Assembly (NCBI RefSeq): GCF_016756615.1
Contig: NZ_AP023262.1
Coordinates: 2,791,501-2,855,500, forward strand
Length of the DNA stretch: 64,000 bases
Source: Mesorhizobium sp. L-8-3
Lineage (GTDB): Bacteria; Pseudomonadota; Alphaproteobacteria; Rhizobiales; Rhizobiaceae
Direction of reading: 5' to 3'
Shown: piece after piece, positions 1-8,193 of the stretch
How the letters are laid out: every line of letters begins with the position of its first letter
Position numbering within the stretch: the stretch's first letter is position 1
The notes under the pieces: model-generated
Told to the model about the DNA's origin: nothing
The model's input: the letters and a program-made list of their open reading frames with translations, nothing else
Database searches by the model: none
Position numbers and translations under genes: made by a program

Positions 1-191
1 AGCCGACCATCCACCGCTCGAAGGCCGTGGGCGAGCCGCCCCTCATGCTGGGCATGTCGGTGCTGCATGCGCTGTCCGACGCGGTGGCGAGCGTGGCCGA
101 CCACAGGATCTGTCCCCGGCTCGACGCGCCGGCGACGCCGGAACGTGTGCTGATGGCGATAGAAGAGCTGCACGCCGAAGCTGCGAAGTAG
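1..191 (+). CDS. xdhB: Xanthine dehydrogenase molybdopterin subunit, C-terminal end (partial)
   Basis: The window opens inside this gene; 62 residues are visible in frame 3 up to the TAG at 189-191. They include the SKAVGEPPLML stretch, which in xanthine dehydrogenase large subunits forms the conserved C-terminal segment near the molybdenum cofactor. The enzyme oxidises hypoxanthine and xanthine to urate in the cytoplasm. xdhC follows 177 bp downstream in the same direction, the normal order of rhizobial xdhABC operons. Only the tail is present, so completeness upstream cannot be judged. Confidence 0.85.
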   Translation, partial: PTIHRSKAVGEPPLMLGMSVLHALSDAVASVADHRICPRLDAPATPERVLMAIEELHAEAAK

Positions 192-291
192 CAAGGTCCG
201 ATCGCCGTACTATCTATTGGAGATGGCGATGCTCGTGGAGACCCCCCTCTGGCCTGCCGGTGATTGGCCGAGTGGTTGCGGCCGTCGGACT

Positions 292-314
292 TCTCCCCGT
301 GAAGGACGGGGAGA
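292..314. repeat. Palindromic intergenic repeat (CTCCCC/GGGGAG type)
   Basis: TCTCCCCGT (292-300) and ACGGGGAGA (306-314) form a perfect 9-bp inverted repeat with a 5-nt loop, in the gap between xdhB and xdhC. It has the same core as the repeats at 659-680, 22611-22634 and 22703-22728, so it is one copy of a dispersed small palindromic family. It could form a hairpin in the mRNA between the two genes. Confidence 0.75.
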
Positions 315-368
315 GACTGCTTGCGGCGACCGCGCCGCCAATCGCCATAGTCGTATGGTGGCCTCGTC

Positions 369-1349
369 ATGACCGCTACCGCCCGCAGCCTCATTGCTTT
401 CCTCGCCGCCTCGCCGGTGGCGGCGCTGGTCGAGGTGGCCGAGGCGAAGGGCTCGACGCCGCGCGAGAAGGGCGCCCGGATGCTGGTGTCGCCCGCGGCC
501 ATCTTCGGCACCATCGGCGGCGGCCAGCTCGAATTCATGGCCATCGACAAGGCTCGGGCGATGCTGAAGGAGCGGGCTCCCATGCTCGCCGCCGAAGCGG
601 GTATGGACGCCGCTTCCGACGCTCTCGCCGTCAGCGGGGAGGTGTCTCCGCCCGGTCCGTCTCCCCGTTCACGGGGAGACGGTGCCCGAAGGGCGGATGC
701 GGGGCAGCGTCAAGTTGGAATGGCCGCCATCATGCTCGATATCCCGCTCGGTCCCGAGATCGGGCAATGCTGCGGCGGGCGCGTGGCGGTCGGCATCCGG
801 CCGATCGACGAGGCGCTGCGGCAGGAACTGATCCGGGACGCCGAGGCCGAAGACGCGCGCCGGCCGCATGTCTATGTCTTCGGCGGTGGCCATGTCGGCC
901 TTTCGCTCGCCTCCGCCTTCGCTCTCTTACCGGTCGAGACGATCGTGGTCGAAACGCGGGCTGACGCTCTGGAGTCGATGCCCGACCCGGTGACGACGCG
1001 GCTCACGCCGATGCCCGAGGAGATGGTGCGCGAGGCGCCGGTGGGTGCGGCTTTTGTGGTGCTCACGCATGACCATGCGCTCGACTTCCTGATCGTGGCC
1101 GAGGCGTTGAAGCGCGACGACGCGGCCTATGTCGGCATGATCGGCTCGAAGACCAAGAAGGCGACCTTCAAGAGCTGGTATTTGAAGACGGCTGGCGGCA
1201 CCGAAAAAGGCCTTGCCCGGCTGGTCTCGCCGATCGGCGGCGGAACGGTGAAGGACAAGCGCCCCGCCGTGATCGCTGCTCTCGCGGCGGCCGAGATCAT
1301 GACGGCGCTGCTGTCGGGCAAGGCGGCGGCTCAAATTCCGTCGCTGTGA
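369..1349 (+). CDS. xdhC: Xanthine dehydrogenase accessory protein XdhC, with an internal repeat insertion
   Basis: The 326-residue protein matches the XdhC family, which binds sulphurated molybdenum cofactor and inserts it into xanthine dehydrogenase. Recognisable parts are the N-terminal EAKGSTPREKGARMLV segment, GTIGGGQLE, the central GPEIGQCCGGRV motif and a C-terminal Rossmann-like domain starting VYVFGGGHVG and containing YVGMIGSKTKK. Residues about 90-116 (PPGPSPRSRGDGARR and flanks) are foreign to the family and are encoded by a palindromic repeat inserted in frame. The reading frame stays open, so a full-length protein is possible, but the insertion lies just before the conserved CCGGR motif and activity is uncertain. 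Confidence 0.9.
   Translation: MTATARSLIAFLAASPVAALVEVAEAKGSTPREKGARMLVSPAAIFGTIGGGQLEFMAIDKARAMLKERAPMLAAEAGMDAASDALAVSGEVSPPGPSPRSRGDGARRADAGQRQVGMAAIMLDIPLGPEIGQCCGGRVAVGIRPIDEALRQELIRDAEAEDARRPHVYVFGGGHVGLSLASAFALLPVETIVVETRADALESMPDPVTTRLTPMPEEMVREAPVGAAFVVLTHDHALDFLIVAEALKRDDAAYVGMIGSKTKKATFKSWYLKTAGGTEKGLARLVSPIGGGTVKDKRPAVIAALAAAEIMTALLSGKAAAQIPSL
636..715. repeat. Palindromic repeat inserted in frame within xdhC
   Basis: GTCTCCCCGT (659-668) and ACGGGGAGAC (671-680) are perfect 10-bp arms. The following tail, GGTGCCCGAAGGGCGGATG, closely resembles the tail GGTGCCGGCAGGCGGATGA after the repeat at 22703-22728. The copy therefore belongs to the same family but lies in coding sequence. 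It adds roughly 25 residues without a stop codon. Confidence 0.8.
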
Positions 1350-1804
1350 CATTTGATTGACCGCTGATGCAGACCATCATGGCGGCCAAATGGCAAACAA
1401 AGGCCAAACCATAGATCCAGCCAGATACTCCGCTGCGGCGCATTTCGAGTTCTCATGCTCAGTCCGGCATCCCCGCGTTGATCCAGCCAGACTTCGCACG
1501 GACGATTGATATCAATGGCACTGGATGTTGATACATGCAGTGGGCGTGGGTGCTGCCGCCCACGCGGCCTCAAACGGCGGCGCAGTCCCTCCGGGCCGCG
1601 TTTTCACTCCAAAGGTTGATCTCGTCGACCGTTGGAGTGAAAAAGGTGATCGGTACCGCTCCCGCTGCCGAAGCCACTTTGCCTGAAGCCAAGGGCACCA
1701 GGGTTCTTGGTCGATTGCTGGCTCGGCTGGCCCTCAAAAATGGCACATGACTGCCTACCGGGTACCGCTCACGCTTTTCAGGCTGATGAGGATGGCCTCG
1801 TCAC
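1350..1804. other. Intergenic region after xdhC, no gene recognised
   Basis: No convincing coding sequence was found. The best short reading frame (1535-1750, 71 codons) lacks a ribosome binding site and any recognised family. The 12-mer GATCCAGCCAGA occurs twice, at 1414-1425 and 1480-1491. This stretch marks the left edge of the aromatic-degradation cluster in the purine locus. Confidence 0.5.
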
Positions 1805-1833
1805 TTGTACGGATGCGAGATATATGTATACAT
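1805..1833 (+). promoter_or_regulatory. Predicted promoter with ATGTATACAT operator for the ABC importer operon
   Basis: TTGTAC (1805-1810) and TATACA (1827-1832), 16 bp apart, form a plausible sigma-70 promoter. The perfect 10-bp palindrome ATGTATACAT (1824-1833) overlaps the -10 box. The same palindrome recurs at 9093-9102 and 17102-17111, with a variant at 8067-8076, always ahead of a gene of the aromatic cluster. The GntR/FCD regulator encoded at 8194-8928 is the obvious candidate to bind it, which would block polymerase until an inducer releases it. Confidence 0.65.
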
Positions 1834-1954
1834 CCTGTTCACGGTTCGGTTTTCGCATTTCCACCAATTTTCTCTTGAGAGTTAGGAGAAGCAAGGAAAT
1901 TTCGGGCACATCTCCGGAACGAAGATGTGGGTCCAATCAAAGGGAGGAGTATAC

Positions 1955-3124
1955 ATGATTTCCAGAAGGTTATTTGTCGCCGGCACGATGTTGTCGCTGC
2001 TGGCGAGCGCGCCTGCCTATGCGCAGGAAACAGTCAAGATCGGCTTGATCTTGCCCATGACGGGACCCTTCGCGTCGACTGGCCGTCAGGTCGAGGCCGG
2101 CGTACGCGCCTATATGGCGCTGCATGGCGACGAGGTAGCCGGCAAGAAGATCGAGCTCGTGTTGCGTGACGATGCAGGCACGGCCGACCAGACCCGCCGC
2201 ATCGCTCAGGAACTGGTGGTCAATGAGGATGCGAAGATGCTCGTTGGCTTTGGGCTGACGCCGCTGGCAATGTCGGTTGCCCCCGTGCTCAACCAGGCGA
2301 AGGTCCCGGCAATCATCACGTCGGCCACGACCTCGGCGATCATGGCGCAGTCGGACTATTTTGTCCGCGCAAGCATGGCCGGACCACAGTCGGCCGTGCC
2401 GGTGGCCATCTGGGCCGCCCAGAACGGGCTCAAGCGGGTGGTGACGCTTGTGACGGACTACGGCCCGGGCCACGATATCGAGAAGGGTTTCACCGACCAG
2501 TTCAAGAAGGAAGGCGGCGAGATCGTCGAAGCTGTCCGAGTGCCGTTGCAGAACCCTGATTTCGCACCCTTTCTGCAGCGCGTACGCGACGCCAAGCCGG
2601 ACGCCATCTTCGTTTTCGTGCCATCGGGCGTTGGCTCGCTGTTCATGAAGCAGTTCGCGGACCGCAACCTGGCCGAAGCCGGGATCAAGCTGATCGCCAC
2701 GGGCGATGTAACGGACGACGATCTGCTCAACGCGATCGGCGAGCCGGCCGTTGGCGTCATCACAGGGCATTTCTATTCCGCCAACCACGACAGCCCCGAA
2801 AACAAGGCCTATGTTGCAGAAGTCCGCAGGGCCAATAACAATATGCGCCCCAACTTCATGTCCGTGGGCGGCTACGATGCCATGCATCTGGCCTATGAGG
2901 CGCTCAAGGCCACCGGCGGCGATACCGACGGAACGAAGCTGGTCGAGGCGATGAAGGGCATGTCCTGGACCAGCCCGCGTGGCCCGATGTCGATCGATCC
3001 GGCGACCCGCGACGTGGTGCAGGACATCTACATCCGTGAGGTCAAGGAAGTGGACGGCGAGCTGTATAACGTCGAGTTCGCGACCTACGAGAAGGTCAGA
3101 GATCCCAACGCTCCCGCCCAGTGA
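1955..3124 (+). CDS. ABC transporter periplasmic binding protein, branched-chain amino acid/aromatic acid family
   Basis: This 389-residue protein begins with a signal peptide ending AYAQ and continues VKIGLILPMTGPFAS, the start of a type I periplasmic binding fold as in LivJ/LivK. ATG 1955 is chosen because AGGGAGGA lies 6-13 bases upstream. It heads a five-gene importer operon (binding protein, two permeases, two ATPases). Members of this HAAT family transport amino acids but also aromatic acids such as benzoates and lignin-derived compounds. The position in an O-demethylation cluster and the shared operator suggest a methoxylated aromatic acid as substrate; this is inference. GTATACAT at 1949-1956 overlaps the start codon and may be a secondary half-operator. 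Confidence 0.88.
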   Translation: MISRRLFVAGTMLSLLASAPAYAQETVKIGLILPMTGPFASTGRQVEAGVRAYMALHGDEVAGKKIELVLRDDAGTADQTRRIAQELVVNEDAKMLVGFGLTPLAMSVAPVLNQAKVPAIITSATTSAIMAQSDYFVRASMAGPQSAVPVAIWAAQNGLKRVVTLVTDYGPGHDIEKGFTDQFKKEGGEIVEAVRVPLQNPDFAPFLQRVRDAKPDAIFVFVPSGVGSLFMKQFADRNLAEAGIKLIATGDVTDDDLLNAIGEPAVGVITGHFYSANHDSPENKAYVAEVRRANNNMRPNFMSVGGYDAMHLAYEALKATGGDTDGTKLVEAMKGMSWTSPRGPMSIDPATRDVVQDIYIREVKEVDGELYNVEFATYEKVRDPNAPAQ

Positions 3125-3199
3125 GGCAATTCGACAAGCCACACTGCGGGAAATGCGCGGCGGAACATGCTTCCGCCGCGCACGAGGAAGTTGGAAGCC

Positions 3200-4060
3200 A
3201 TGCTGACAATCCTGTTCGACGGCATCGCCTATGGGATGCTTCTGTTTGTTCTTGCCTGCGGATTGTCGATCACGCTGGGCTTGATGAATTTCGTCAACCT
3301 GGCGCACGGCGCCTTCGCCATGGCCGGCGGCTACATCACCGTCATCATGATGAACCATTTCGGCATCTCGTTCTACTGGTGCCTGCCGGTGGCGTTCCTC
3401 GCGGTTGCCGCGATTGGCGCAGCGCTCGAGCGCACGCTGTACCGCAGACTCTACAAGGCCTCGCATCTCGATCAGGTGCTGTTTTCGATCGGACTGGTCT
3501 TCATGTCGATCGCGGCGATCGACTATTTCGTCGGCGGCCAGCAGCAACTGATCAACCTGCCCCCGGAACTGAGGGGCCGCTTCGAAATGTTCGGCATCGG
3601 CATCGGCCGCTACCGGCTGTTCATCGTCCTCATCTGCGCGATTCTTGCGGCGGTGTTGCAGCTTGCCCTGACTCGGACCCGCCTGGGCAGCCAGCTCCGT
3701 GCCGCCGTCGATGACGGCCGGGTGGCCCGGGGTCTCGGCATCAACGTCTCGGTCATCTTCACACTGACCTTCGCACTCGGCTCGGGCCTTGCCGGCCTGG
3801 GTGGCGCGCTCGGCACCGAAATTCTCGGTCTCGATCCCAATTTCCCGCTCAAGTTCCTGATCTATTTCATGATTGTCGTTACCGTAGGGGGCACTTCCTC
3901 GATCACCGGGCCGTTTGTCGCCGCGCTGCTTCTGGGCATCGCCGATGTCGCCGGCAAATATTACGTGCCCCAGCTCGGCGCCTTCATCATCTATGCCGTC
4001 ATGGTCCTGGTCCTGATCCTCAGGCCGCATGGACTGTTTTCCCGGGAGGGAGGACGATGA
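3200..4060 (+). CDS. HAAT-family ABC permease, LivH type
   Basis: This is an integral membrane protein of 286 residues from ATG 3200. It has the LivH-type opening FDGIAYGMLLFVLACGLSITLGLMNFVNLAHG (split by helices) and a later GGTSSITGPFVAALLLG segment, the cytoplasmic coupling region of these permeases. It would form the channel with the LivM-type protein encoded next; the two genes overlap by ATGA at 4057-4060, implying translational coupling. The substrate is presumed to be that of the upstream binding protein. Confidence 0.9.
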   Translation: MLTILFDGIAYGMLLFVLACGLSITLGLMNFVNLAHGAFAMAGGYITVIMMNHFGISFYWCLPVAFLAVAAIGAALERTLYRRLYKASHLDQVLFSIGLVFMSIAAIDYFVGGQQQLINLPPELRGRFEMFGIGIGRYRLFIVLICAILAAVLQLALTRTRLGSQLRAAVDDGRVARGLGINVSVIFTLTFALGSGLAGLGGALGTEILGLDPNFPLKFLIYFMIVVTVGGTSSITGPFVAALLLGIADVAGKYYVPQLGAFIIYAVMVLVLILRPHGLFSREGGR

Positions 4061-5088
4061 GCGGCGACAATATGAACCCTGGCAGGGAGGCGATCGCCCT
4101 GCTTCAACGCTCCGGTCGTTGGCAGATCTGGGAAGTCGCTCTGTGGCTCGCGGCCATAGCGATGATATTCATTCTCCCGTCGAAGTCGCTGATCCTCACG
4201 GAAATAGCGATCCTGGCGTTGTTTGCGGTGTCGCTCGACCTGATCCTTGGCTATGCCGGCATCGTCTCCCTCGGCCACGCTGCGTTCTTTGGTCTCGGCG
4301 CCTATGTCGCGGGCCTGTTTGCCAAGCATTGTTTCTCCGAGCCCGTAACCGGCTTGCTTGTGGCAGGATTGGCCAGCGGTGCCTTTGGATTCGCCACCAG
4401 CTTCCTCGTGTTGCGCGGCTCGGATCTGACAAGGCTCATGACAACCTTTGGTGTCGCCATGATGCTGGCCGAAGTGGCGAATCAGGTCGCGTGGCTGACC
4501 GGCGGCGCCAATGGCCTCAGCGGAGTCATGATCACGCCGATCCTGGGCGTGTTCGAGTTCGACCTGTGGGGGCGCAACGCCTATATCTACGCCCTCGTCG
4601 TACTCATGGTCCTGACCCTGGTCGCCCGTCGCATCGTGCATTCGCCCTTTGGCTTGTCGCTGAAGGCGATCAAGCGCAATCCGATGCGCGCTTCGATGCT
4701 TGGCGTTTCGCCGACGCGGCGCATCGTTGTGATCTATACGATCGCGGCGGCCTACGCCGGCATCGCCGGTGCATTGCTCACCCATACGACAAGTTTCGTC
4801 TCCCCCGACGTGCTCGCCTTCTCCCGCTCGGCGGACGTGCTGCTGGTTCTGGTGATCGGCGGTGTCGGCTATCTGTATGGCGGTGTACTCGGCGCGGTCC
4901 TCTTCTCGGTCCTGCGCGACTGGCTGTCGGTCGTCACGCCGCAATACTGGATGTTCTGGATCGGCCTGATTCTGGTCATCATCGTGCTGGTCGGACGCGA
5001 GCGCATCAGCCGCTGGCAGACCTTCCTGCCCGGTTCTGCCGTCAGCCGTTTGGTCAATGTCCGGGTGGCCGTGGGGAAGAACAAATGA
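4057..5088 (+). CDS. HAAT-family ABC permease, LivM type
   Basis: The 343-residue membrane protein has the LivM signature LDLILGYAGIVSLGHAAFFGLGAY, here in the second and third predicted helices, and GGVGYLYGGVLGAVLF near the C-terminus as coupling segment. The start overlaps the stop of the upstream permease by 4 nt, and its own stop overlaps the start of the ATPase gene by 4 nt. Together with the LivH-type subunit it forms the inner-membrane pore of the importer. Confidence 0.9.
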   Translation: MSGDNMNPGREAIALLQRSGRWQIWEVALWLAAIAMIFILPSKSLILTEIAILALFAVSLDLILGYAGIVSLGHAAFFGLGAYVAGLFAKHCFSEPVTGLLVAGLASGAFGFATSFLVLRGSDLTRLMTTFGVAMMLAEVANQVAWLTGGANGLSGVMITPILGVFEFDLWGRNAYIYALVVLMVLTLVARRIVHSPFGLSLKAIKRNPMRASMLGVSPTRRIVVIYTIAAAYAGIAGALLTHTTSFVSPDVLAFSRSADVLLVLVIGGVGYLYGGVLGAVLFSVLRDWLSVVTPQYWMFWIGLILVIIVLVGRERISRWQTFLPGSAVSRLVNVRVAVGKNK

Positions 5089-5831
5089 TACCGGCGCTGG
5101 AAACCCTCAACCTGGTCAAGCGCTTCGGCGGTTTTGTCGCCACCAACGATGTCTCGCTCAGCATCACGCAGGGCGCGCGTCATGCCCTCATCGGCCCGAA
5201 CGGCGCCGGCAAGACGACGCTCATCAACCTGCTGACCGGCGTGCTTGCGCCCAATGGCGGCCAGATCCTGCTCGGCGGAGAGGACATCACCGCCTTGCCC
5301 GCCCACGCACGCGTGGGGCGCGGCCTTTCGCGTACCTTTCAGATCAACCAGCTGTTCGGTGACTTCACGCCGCTCGACTCGATGATGCTGGCGATTGGCG
5401 AGCGCAAGGGGCATGGCCGGATTGCCTGGCGCCCCCTGTCGGCCGACCGCGAGGTCGCCGACGAAGCAGCCGCCCTGCTGGAGCGCTTCCGGCTGGCCGA
5501 CGTGATGGCCACGGCCACCACGCTTCTTCCCTATGGCAAGCAGCGCCTGCTCGAGATCGCGCTCGCGATCGCCACGCGCCCCAAAGTCCTGCTTCTCGAC
5601 GAACCCGCCGCCGGCGTGCCGGAAGAGGAACGGCACGAGGTGCTCGGAATCGTGAGGGAATTGCCGGCCGATGTGACCGTGGTGCTCATCGAGCATGACA
5701 TGGACCTCGTCTTTTCGTTTGCGGATCGCATCTCGGTGCTGGTCGCGGGAGCCCTGTTCGCGGAAGGGACCGTCGGCGAGATTTCGAAGGACGCTCAGGT
5801 CAAGGCCATCTATCTCGGGGAGGATGCGTGA
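5085..5831 (+). CDS. HAAT-family ABC ATPase, LivG type
   Basis: This 248-residue ATPase carries Walker A GPNGAGKTT, Walker B VLLLDEPAAG and the switch histidine in LIEHDMD, all typical of LivG. The signature region reads LPYGKQRLLEIA, the LivG variant of LSGGQ. ATG 5085 overlaps the LivM stop by 4 nt, and the stop overlaps the next ATPase start. It powers the importer in the cytoplasm. Confidence 0.92.
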   Translation: MIPALETLNLVKRFGGFVATNDVSLSITQGARHALIGPNGAGKTTLINLLTGVLAPNGGQILLGGEDITALPAHARVGRGLSRTFQINQLFGDFTPLDSMMLAIGERKGHGRIAWRPLSADREVADEAAALLERFRLADVMATATTLLPYGKQRLLEIALAIATRPKVLLLDEPAAGVPEEERHEVLGIVRELPADVTVVLIEHDMDLVFSFADRISVLVAGALFAEGTVGEISKDAQVKAIYLGEDA

Positions 5832-6529
5832 TGCCGGAACTTCTGCGCATCGAGCGCCTGGTCGCCGGATATGGGGAGGCACAAGTTCTTGCCAAGGTCG
5901 ACCTGACGCTCGAGGAAGGCAAGTCGCTCGCCCTTCTCGGCAGGAACGGCGCGGGAAAGACGACACTGCTCGACACGATCGTCGGCGTGACGACCTATCA
6001 CGCGGGCACGATCAGGCTCCATGGGCGCGACGTCAGCCGCCTGTCGGCGGAGCGGCGCGCGCCGTTGGGCATTGGCTGGGTGCCGCAGGAGCGCAACATC
6101 TTCAGGTCGCTCACCGTCGAGGAAAACCTCACTGCCACGGCCCGGCCGGGGGGCTGGGACCTCGGGCGCGTGTACGGGATGTTCCCGCGCCTGAAGGAGC
6201 GGAGGCGCAATCTTGGCAACCAGCTTTCGGGTGGCGAACAGCAGATGCTGGCCGTCGGCCGCGCGCTGATGCTGAACCCGAAGATCCTGCTGCTGGACGA
6301 GCCGCTGGAAGGCCTCGCGCCAATCATCGTCGATGAGCTTCTGGCCGCCCTGCGGGGCGTCGTCACGGGCGAAGGCATGTCGGCGATCATCGTCGAACAG
6401 AAGGCGCGCAAGGTACTGCCCTTGACCGACGACGTGATCGTGCTCGAGCGCGGCAGCGTCGTCTATCGCAACACCGCCGAGGCGTTGCTGGCTTCACCGG
6501 AAACGCTGGATGCGCATCTGAGCGTTTGA
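5831..6529 (+). CDS. HAAT-family ABC ATPase, LivF type
   Basis: The 232-residue second ATPase has Walker A GRNGAGKTT, signature LSGGEQQMLAVGRALM and Walker B ILLLDEPLEGLAP, the last being the LivF form. ATG 5831 overlaps the stop of the LivG gene by one base (TGATG) and GGGGAGG lies about 8 bases upstream; GTG 5828 is a possible alternative. It is the last gene of the importer operon and is followed by a strong hairpin. Confidence 0.92.
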   Translation: MPELLRIERLVAGYGEAQVLAKVDLTLEEGKSLALLGRNGAGKTTLLDTIVGVTTYHAGTIRLHGRDVSRLSAERRAPLGIGWVPQERNIFRSLTVEENLTATARPGGWDLGRVYGMFPRLKERRRNLGNQLSGGEQQMLAVGRALMLNPKILLLDEPLEGLAPIIVDELLAALRGVVTGEGMSAIIVEQKARKVLPLTDDVIVLERGSVVYRNTAEALLASPETLDAHLSV

Positions 6530-6579
6530 CGCGTCGAAGCGGCGTGGGGCGCGCCCCAACGGCTGGCCAGTCGTACGAA

Positions 6580-6603
6580 AAATGGCGCCCGAGGGCGCCA
6601 TTT
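6580..6603. terminator. Bidirectional rho-independent terminator between convergent operons
   Basis: AAATGGCGCC (6580-6589) pairs perfectly with GGCGCCATTT (6594-6603), giving a GC-rich stem with a 4-base loop. A-rich and T-rich flanks serve as the U-tract on either strand. It lies between the converging ABC importer operon and the O-demethylase gene and can end transcription from both sides. Confidence 0.8.
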
Positions 6604-6623
6604 CCTTGTCCGGCCTTGAAGGA

Positions 6624-8039
6624 TCAATCCTTCTTGGTGCGCCAGCTGTCGGCGTAGTTTTCGCGCGCTTCGCGGGCGTAAGGCGTCGGTGAAACGCGGA
6701 CGCGGATCTCCGCCTGCTTGTGCGGACGCTCGATCGAAGCCTTGCTCGAACCGCCGTTCGGCTCGCCCCAGACCAGCGTCAGAACGTCGCCTTCCTGGAC
6801 GTCCTGATCGACGATGCCCAGTGACAGCATGCAGCGCTCGTTGAAGCTGTAGCCGTTGAACATCGACATACCGACCATCTTGCCGTTGCGCAGCACCATA
6901 TCGGCGCTGGTGGAGGCGTAGTTCGGCTGCGGGAAGTCGATCCATTTGTAGTGTTCCTCGCCGGGACGGAATGCCGAGGCGATGACCTCGACGACGTCCT
7001 CGGCATTCCACTCGAACGTCACCTTCTTGCGGTTCTCCTGGCCCTTCATCTTTTCGAGCGCGGCCTTGCCGACGAAGTCATCCTTCTTCCAGCCGATGTA
7101 GAAGTCGTAGCCGAGCTCGAACGGATTGACGTAATAGTCCTCGATGTTGTTGGAGACGAAGCTGCCGCCGATGGCCCCGGTGGCCTCGTAGGAGTCGGCG
7201 CCGAGCCAGTCGCGATAGTCCTTGAGCATGCCGTCACCGGTGTAGATGCCCGGCAGCGGCGAGGGGATCCAGCCCGATTCCAGCGTATTGGTCGAGTAGG
7301 CGCGGCTGCCGCAGCGGACGAGATCGACGCCGGCATCCTTGGCGGCCTCCAATATGCAGGACAGGATGTAGCTCTTGTCCTCGTAAGGCCCCCAGATTTC
7401 CAGGCCCGGCGCGCCCGACATGCCGTGGCGCAGGGCCTGCACCTTCCTGGAGCCGATGTTGATCCGGTCGACGTGAAAGAACTTGATCTCCGGGATGGGA
7501 CCGCCGTTCATCTTCTCGAGGATCTTCGGCGCGTCCGGGCCCTGGATCTGGTAGCGATAGTGGGTGCGCAGCACGCGCTCGCCTTCCGGCCGCGAGGGCG
7601 AGCGGGGGTCATGCTTGATGCGAACGTTCCACTTGCCGTAGGCGGCGCAGAACATCAGCCAGTTGGAGGTCGGCGCGCGGCCGACGAGAACGAACTTGTC
7701 CTCGCGCTCGCGGAAGATGATGTGGTCGCCGATGACGTGGCCGTTCGGCGTAACCGGCACGAAGTGCTTTGCGCGGTTGAGACCGAAGTTCGAAAACGAG
7801 TTGACGCCGTGATAGGCGAGGAATTTCTCCGCGTCCGGGCCTTCGACGATCAGTTCATCCATGTGGTGCGACTGATCGAAAAGGACCGCGGAGTTCCGCC
7901 ACGCTGCCTGTTCCGTGCGCCAGTTCGAGAATTCCGCCGTCACCACCGGGTATACATACATGCCGGTCTGGGAGCTGCGCAAAAGCTCCACGATGTTCCG
8001 ATTCTTTTCCAAAACCTGGGAAAGGCTTTGTGACGACAT
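6624..8039 (-). CDS. Tetrahydrofolate-dependent aryl O-demethylase, LigM/DesA type
   Basis: At 471 residues this GcvT-fold aminomethyltransferase-family protein has the length and opening of Sphingobium LigM (vanillate/3-O-methylgallate) and DesA (syringate) demethylases. It has FDQSHHMDELIVEGPDA in the N-terminal part, RYQIQGPDAPKILEKMNGG centrally, and SGAPGLEIWGPYED before the C-terminal half. Such enzymes transfer the aromatic O-methyl group to tetrahydrofolate, giving 5-methyl-THF and a free phenol. GGGAGGA lies about 6 bases before ATG 8039. The cluster encodes MetF- and PurU-like enzymes to recycle THF and gallate-pathway enzymes downstream, so syringate or 3-O-methylgallate is the likely substrate; vanillate is an alternative. 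Confidence 0.85.
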   Translation of the reverse strand: MSSQSLSQVLEKNRNIVELLRSSQTGMYVYPVVTAEFSNWRTEQAAWRNSAVLFDQSHHMDELIVEGPDAEKFLAYHGVNSFSNFGLNRAKHFVPVTPNGHVIGDHIIFREREDKFVLVGRAPTSNWLMFCAAYGKWNVRIKHDPRSPSRPEGERVLRTHYRYQIQGPDAPKILEKMNGGPIPEIKFFHVDRINIGSRKVQALRHGMSGAPGLEIWGPYEDKSYILSCILEAAKDAGVDLVRCGSRAYSTNTLESGWIPSPLPGIYTGDGMLKDYRDWLGADSYEATGAIGGSFVSNNIEDYYVNPFELGYDFYIGWKKDDFVGKAALEKMKGQENRKKVTFEWNAEDVVEVIASAFRPGEEHYKWIDFPQPNYASTSADMVLRNGKMVGMSMFNGYSFNERCMLSLGIVDQDVQEGDVLTLVWGEPNGGSSKASIERPHKQAEIRVRVSPTPYAREARENYADSWRTKKD

Positions 8040-8066
8040 ATCGATTCCTCCCTTGGGATCAGCGTA

Positions 8067-8076
8067 GTGTATACAT
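8067..8076. promoter_or_regulatory. GTGTATACAT operator upstream of the O-demethylase gene
   Basis: GTGTATACAT lies 28 bp upstream of the O-demethylase start, between it and the GntR gene. It differs by one base from the perfect ATGTATACAT found at 1824, 9093 and 17102. Unlike those sites, no well-spaced -35 box was seen here. It is taken to be a binding site of the cluster's GntR regulator. Confidence 0.6.
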
Positions 8077-8193
8077 TCATGCCGATAGGGGCGGAGAATG
8101 CAAGTGCCTTTCTTCCCGCAACGCCAACTTTGGGGGGCAAAAGGAGAACGCGGCGACCAAGGTCGCCTCGCTCATGTATTCATGATCGACGTT

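Noticed and set aside
1535..1750. 71-codon frame in the gap after xdhC
   Set aside because: No ribosome site, no recognised domain, and it overlaps another short frame at 1707-1958; most likely chance.
1949..1956. GTATACAT as a fifth operator at the binding-protein start codon
   Set aside because: It is only part of the palindrome and is explained by the ribosome site plus ATG context; mentioned with the gene but not counted as a site.
1970..4030. Leftward 686-codon open frame opposite the binding protein and permease
   Set aside because: It is the antisense of two well-recognised genes in high-GC DNA; its translation is rich in His, Arg, Asp and Gln with no family resemblance.
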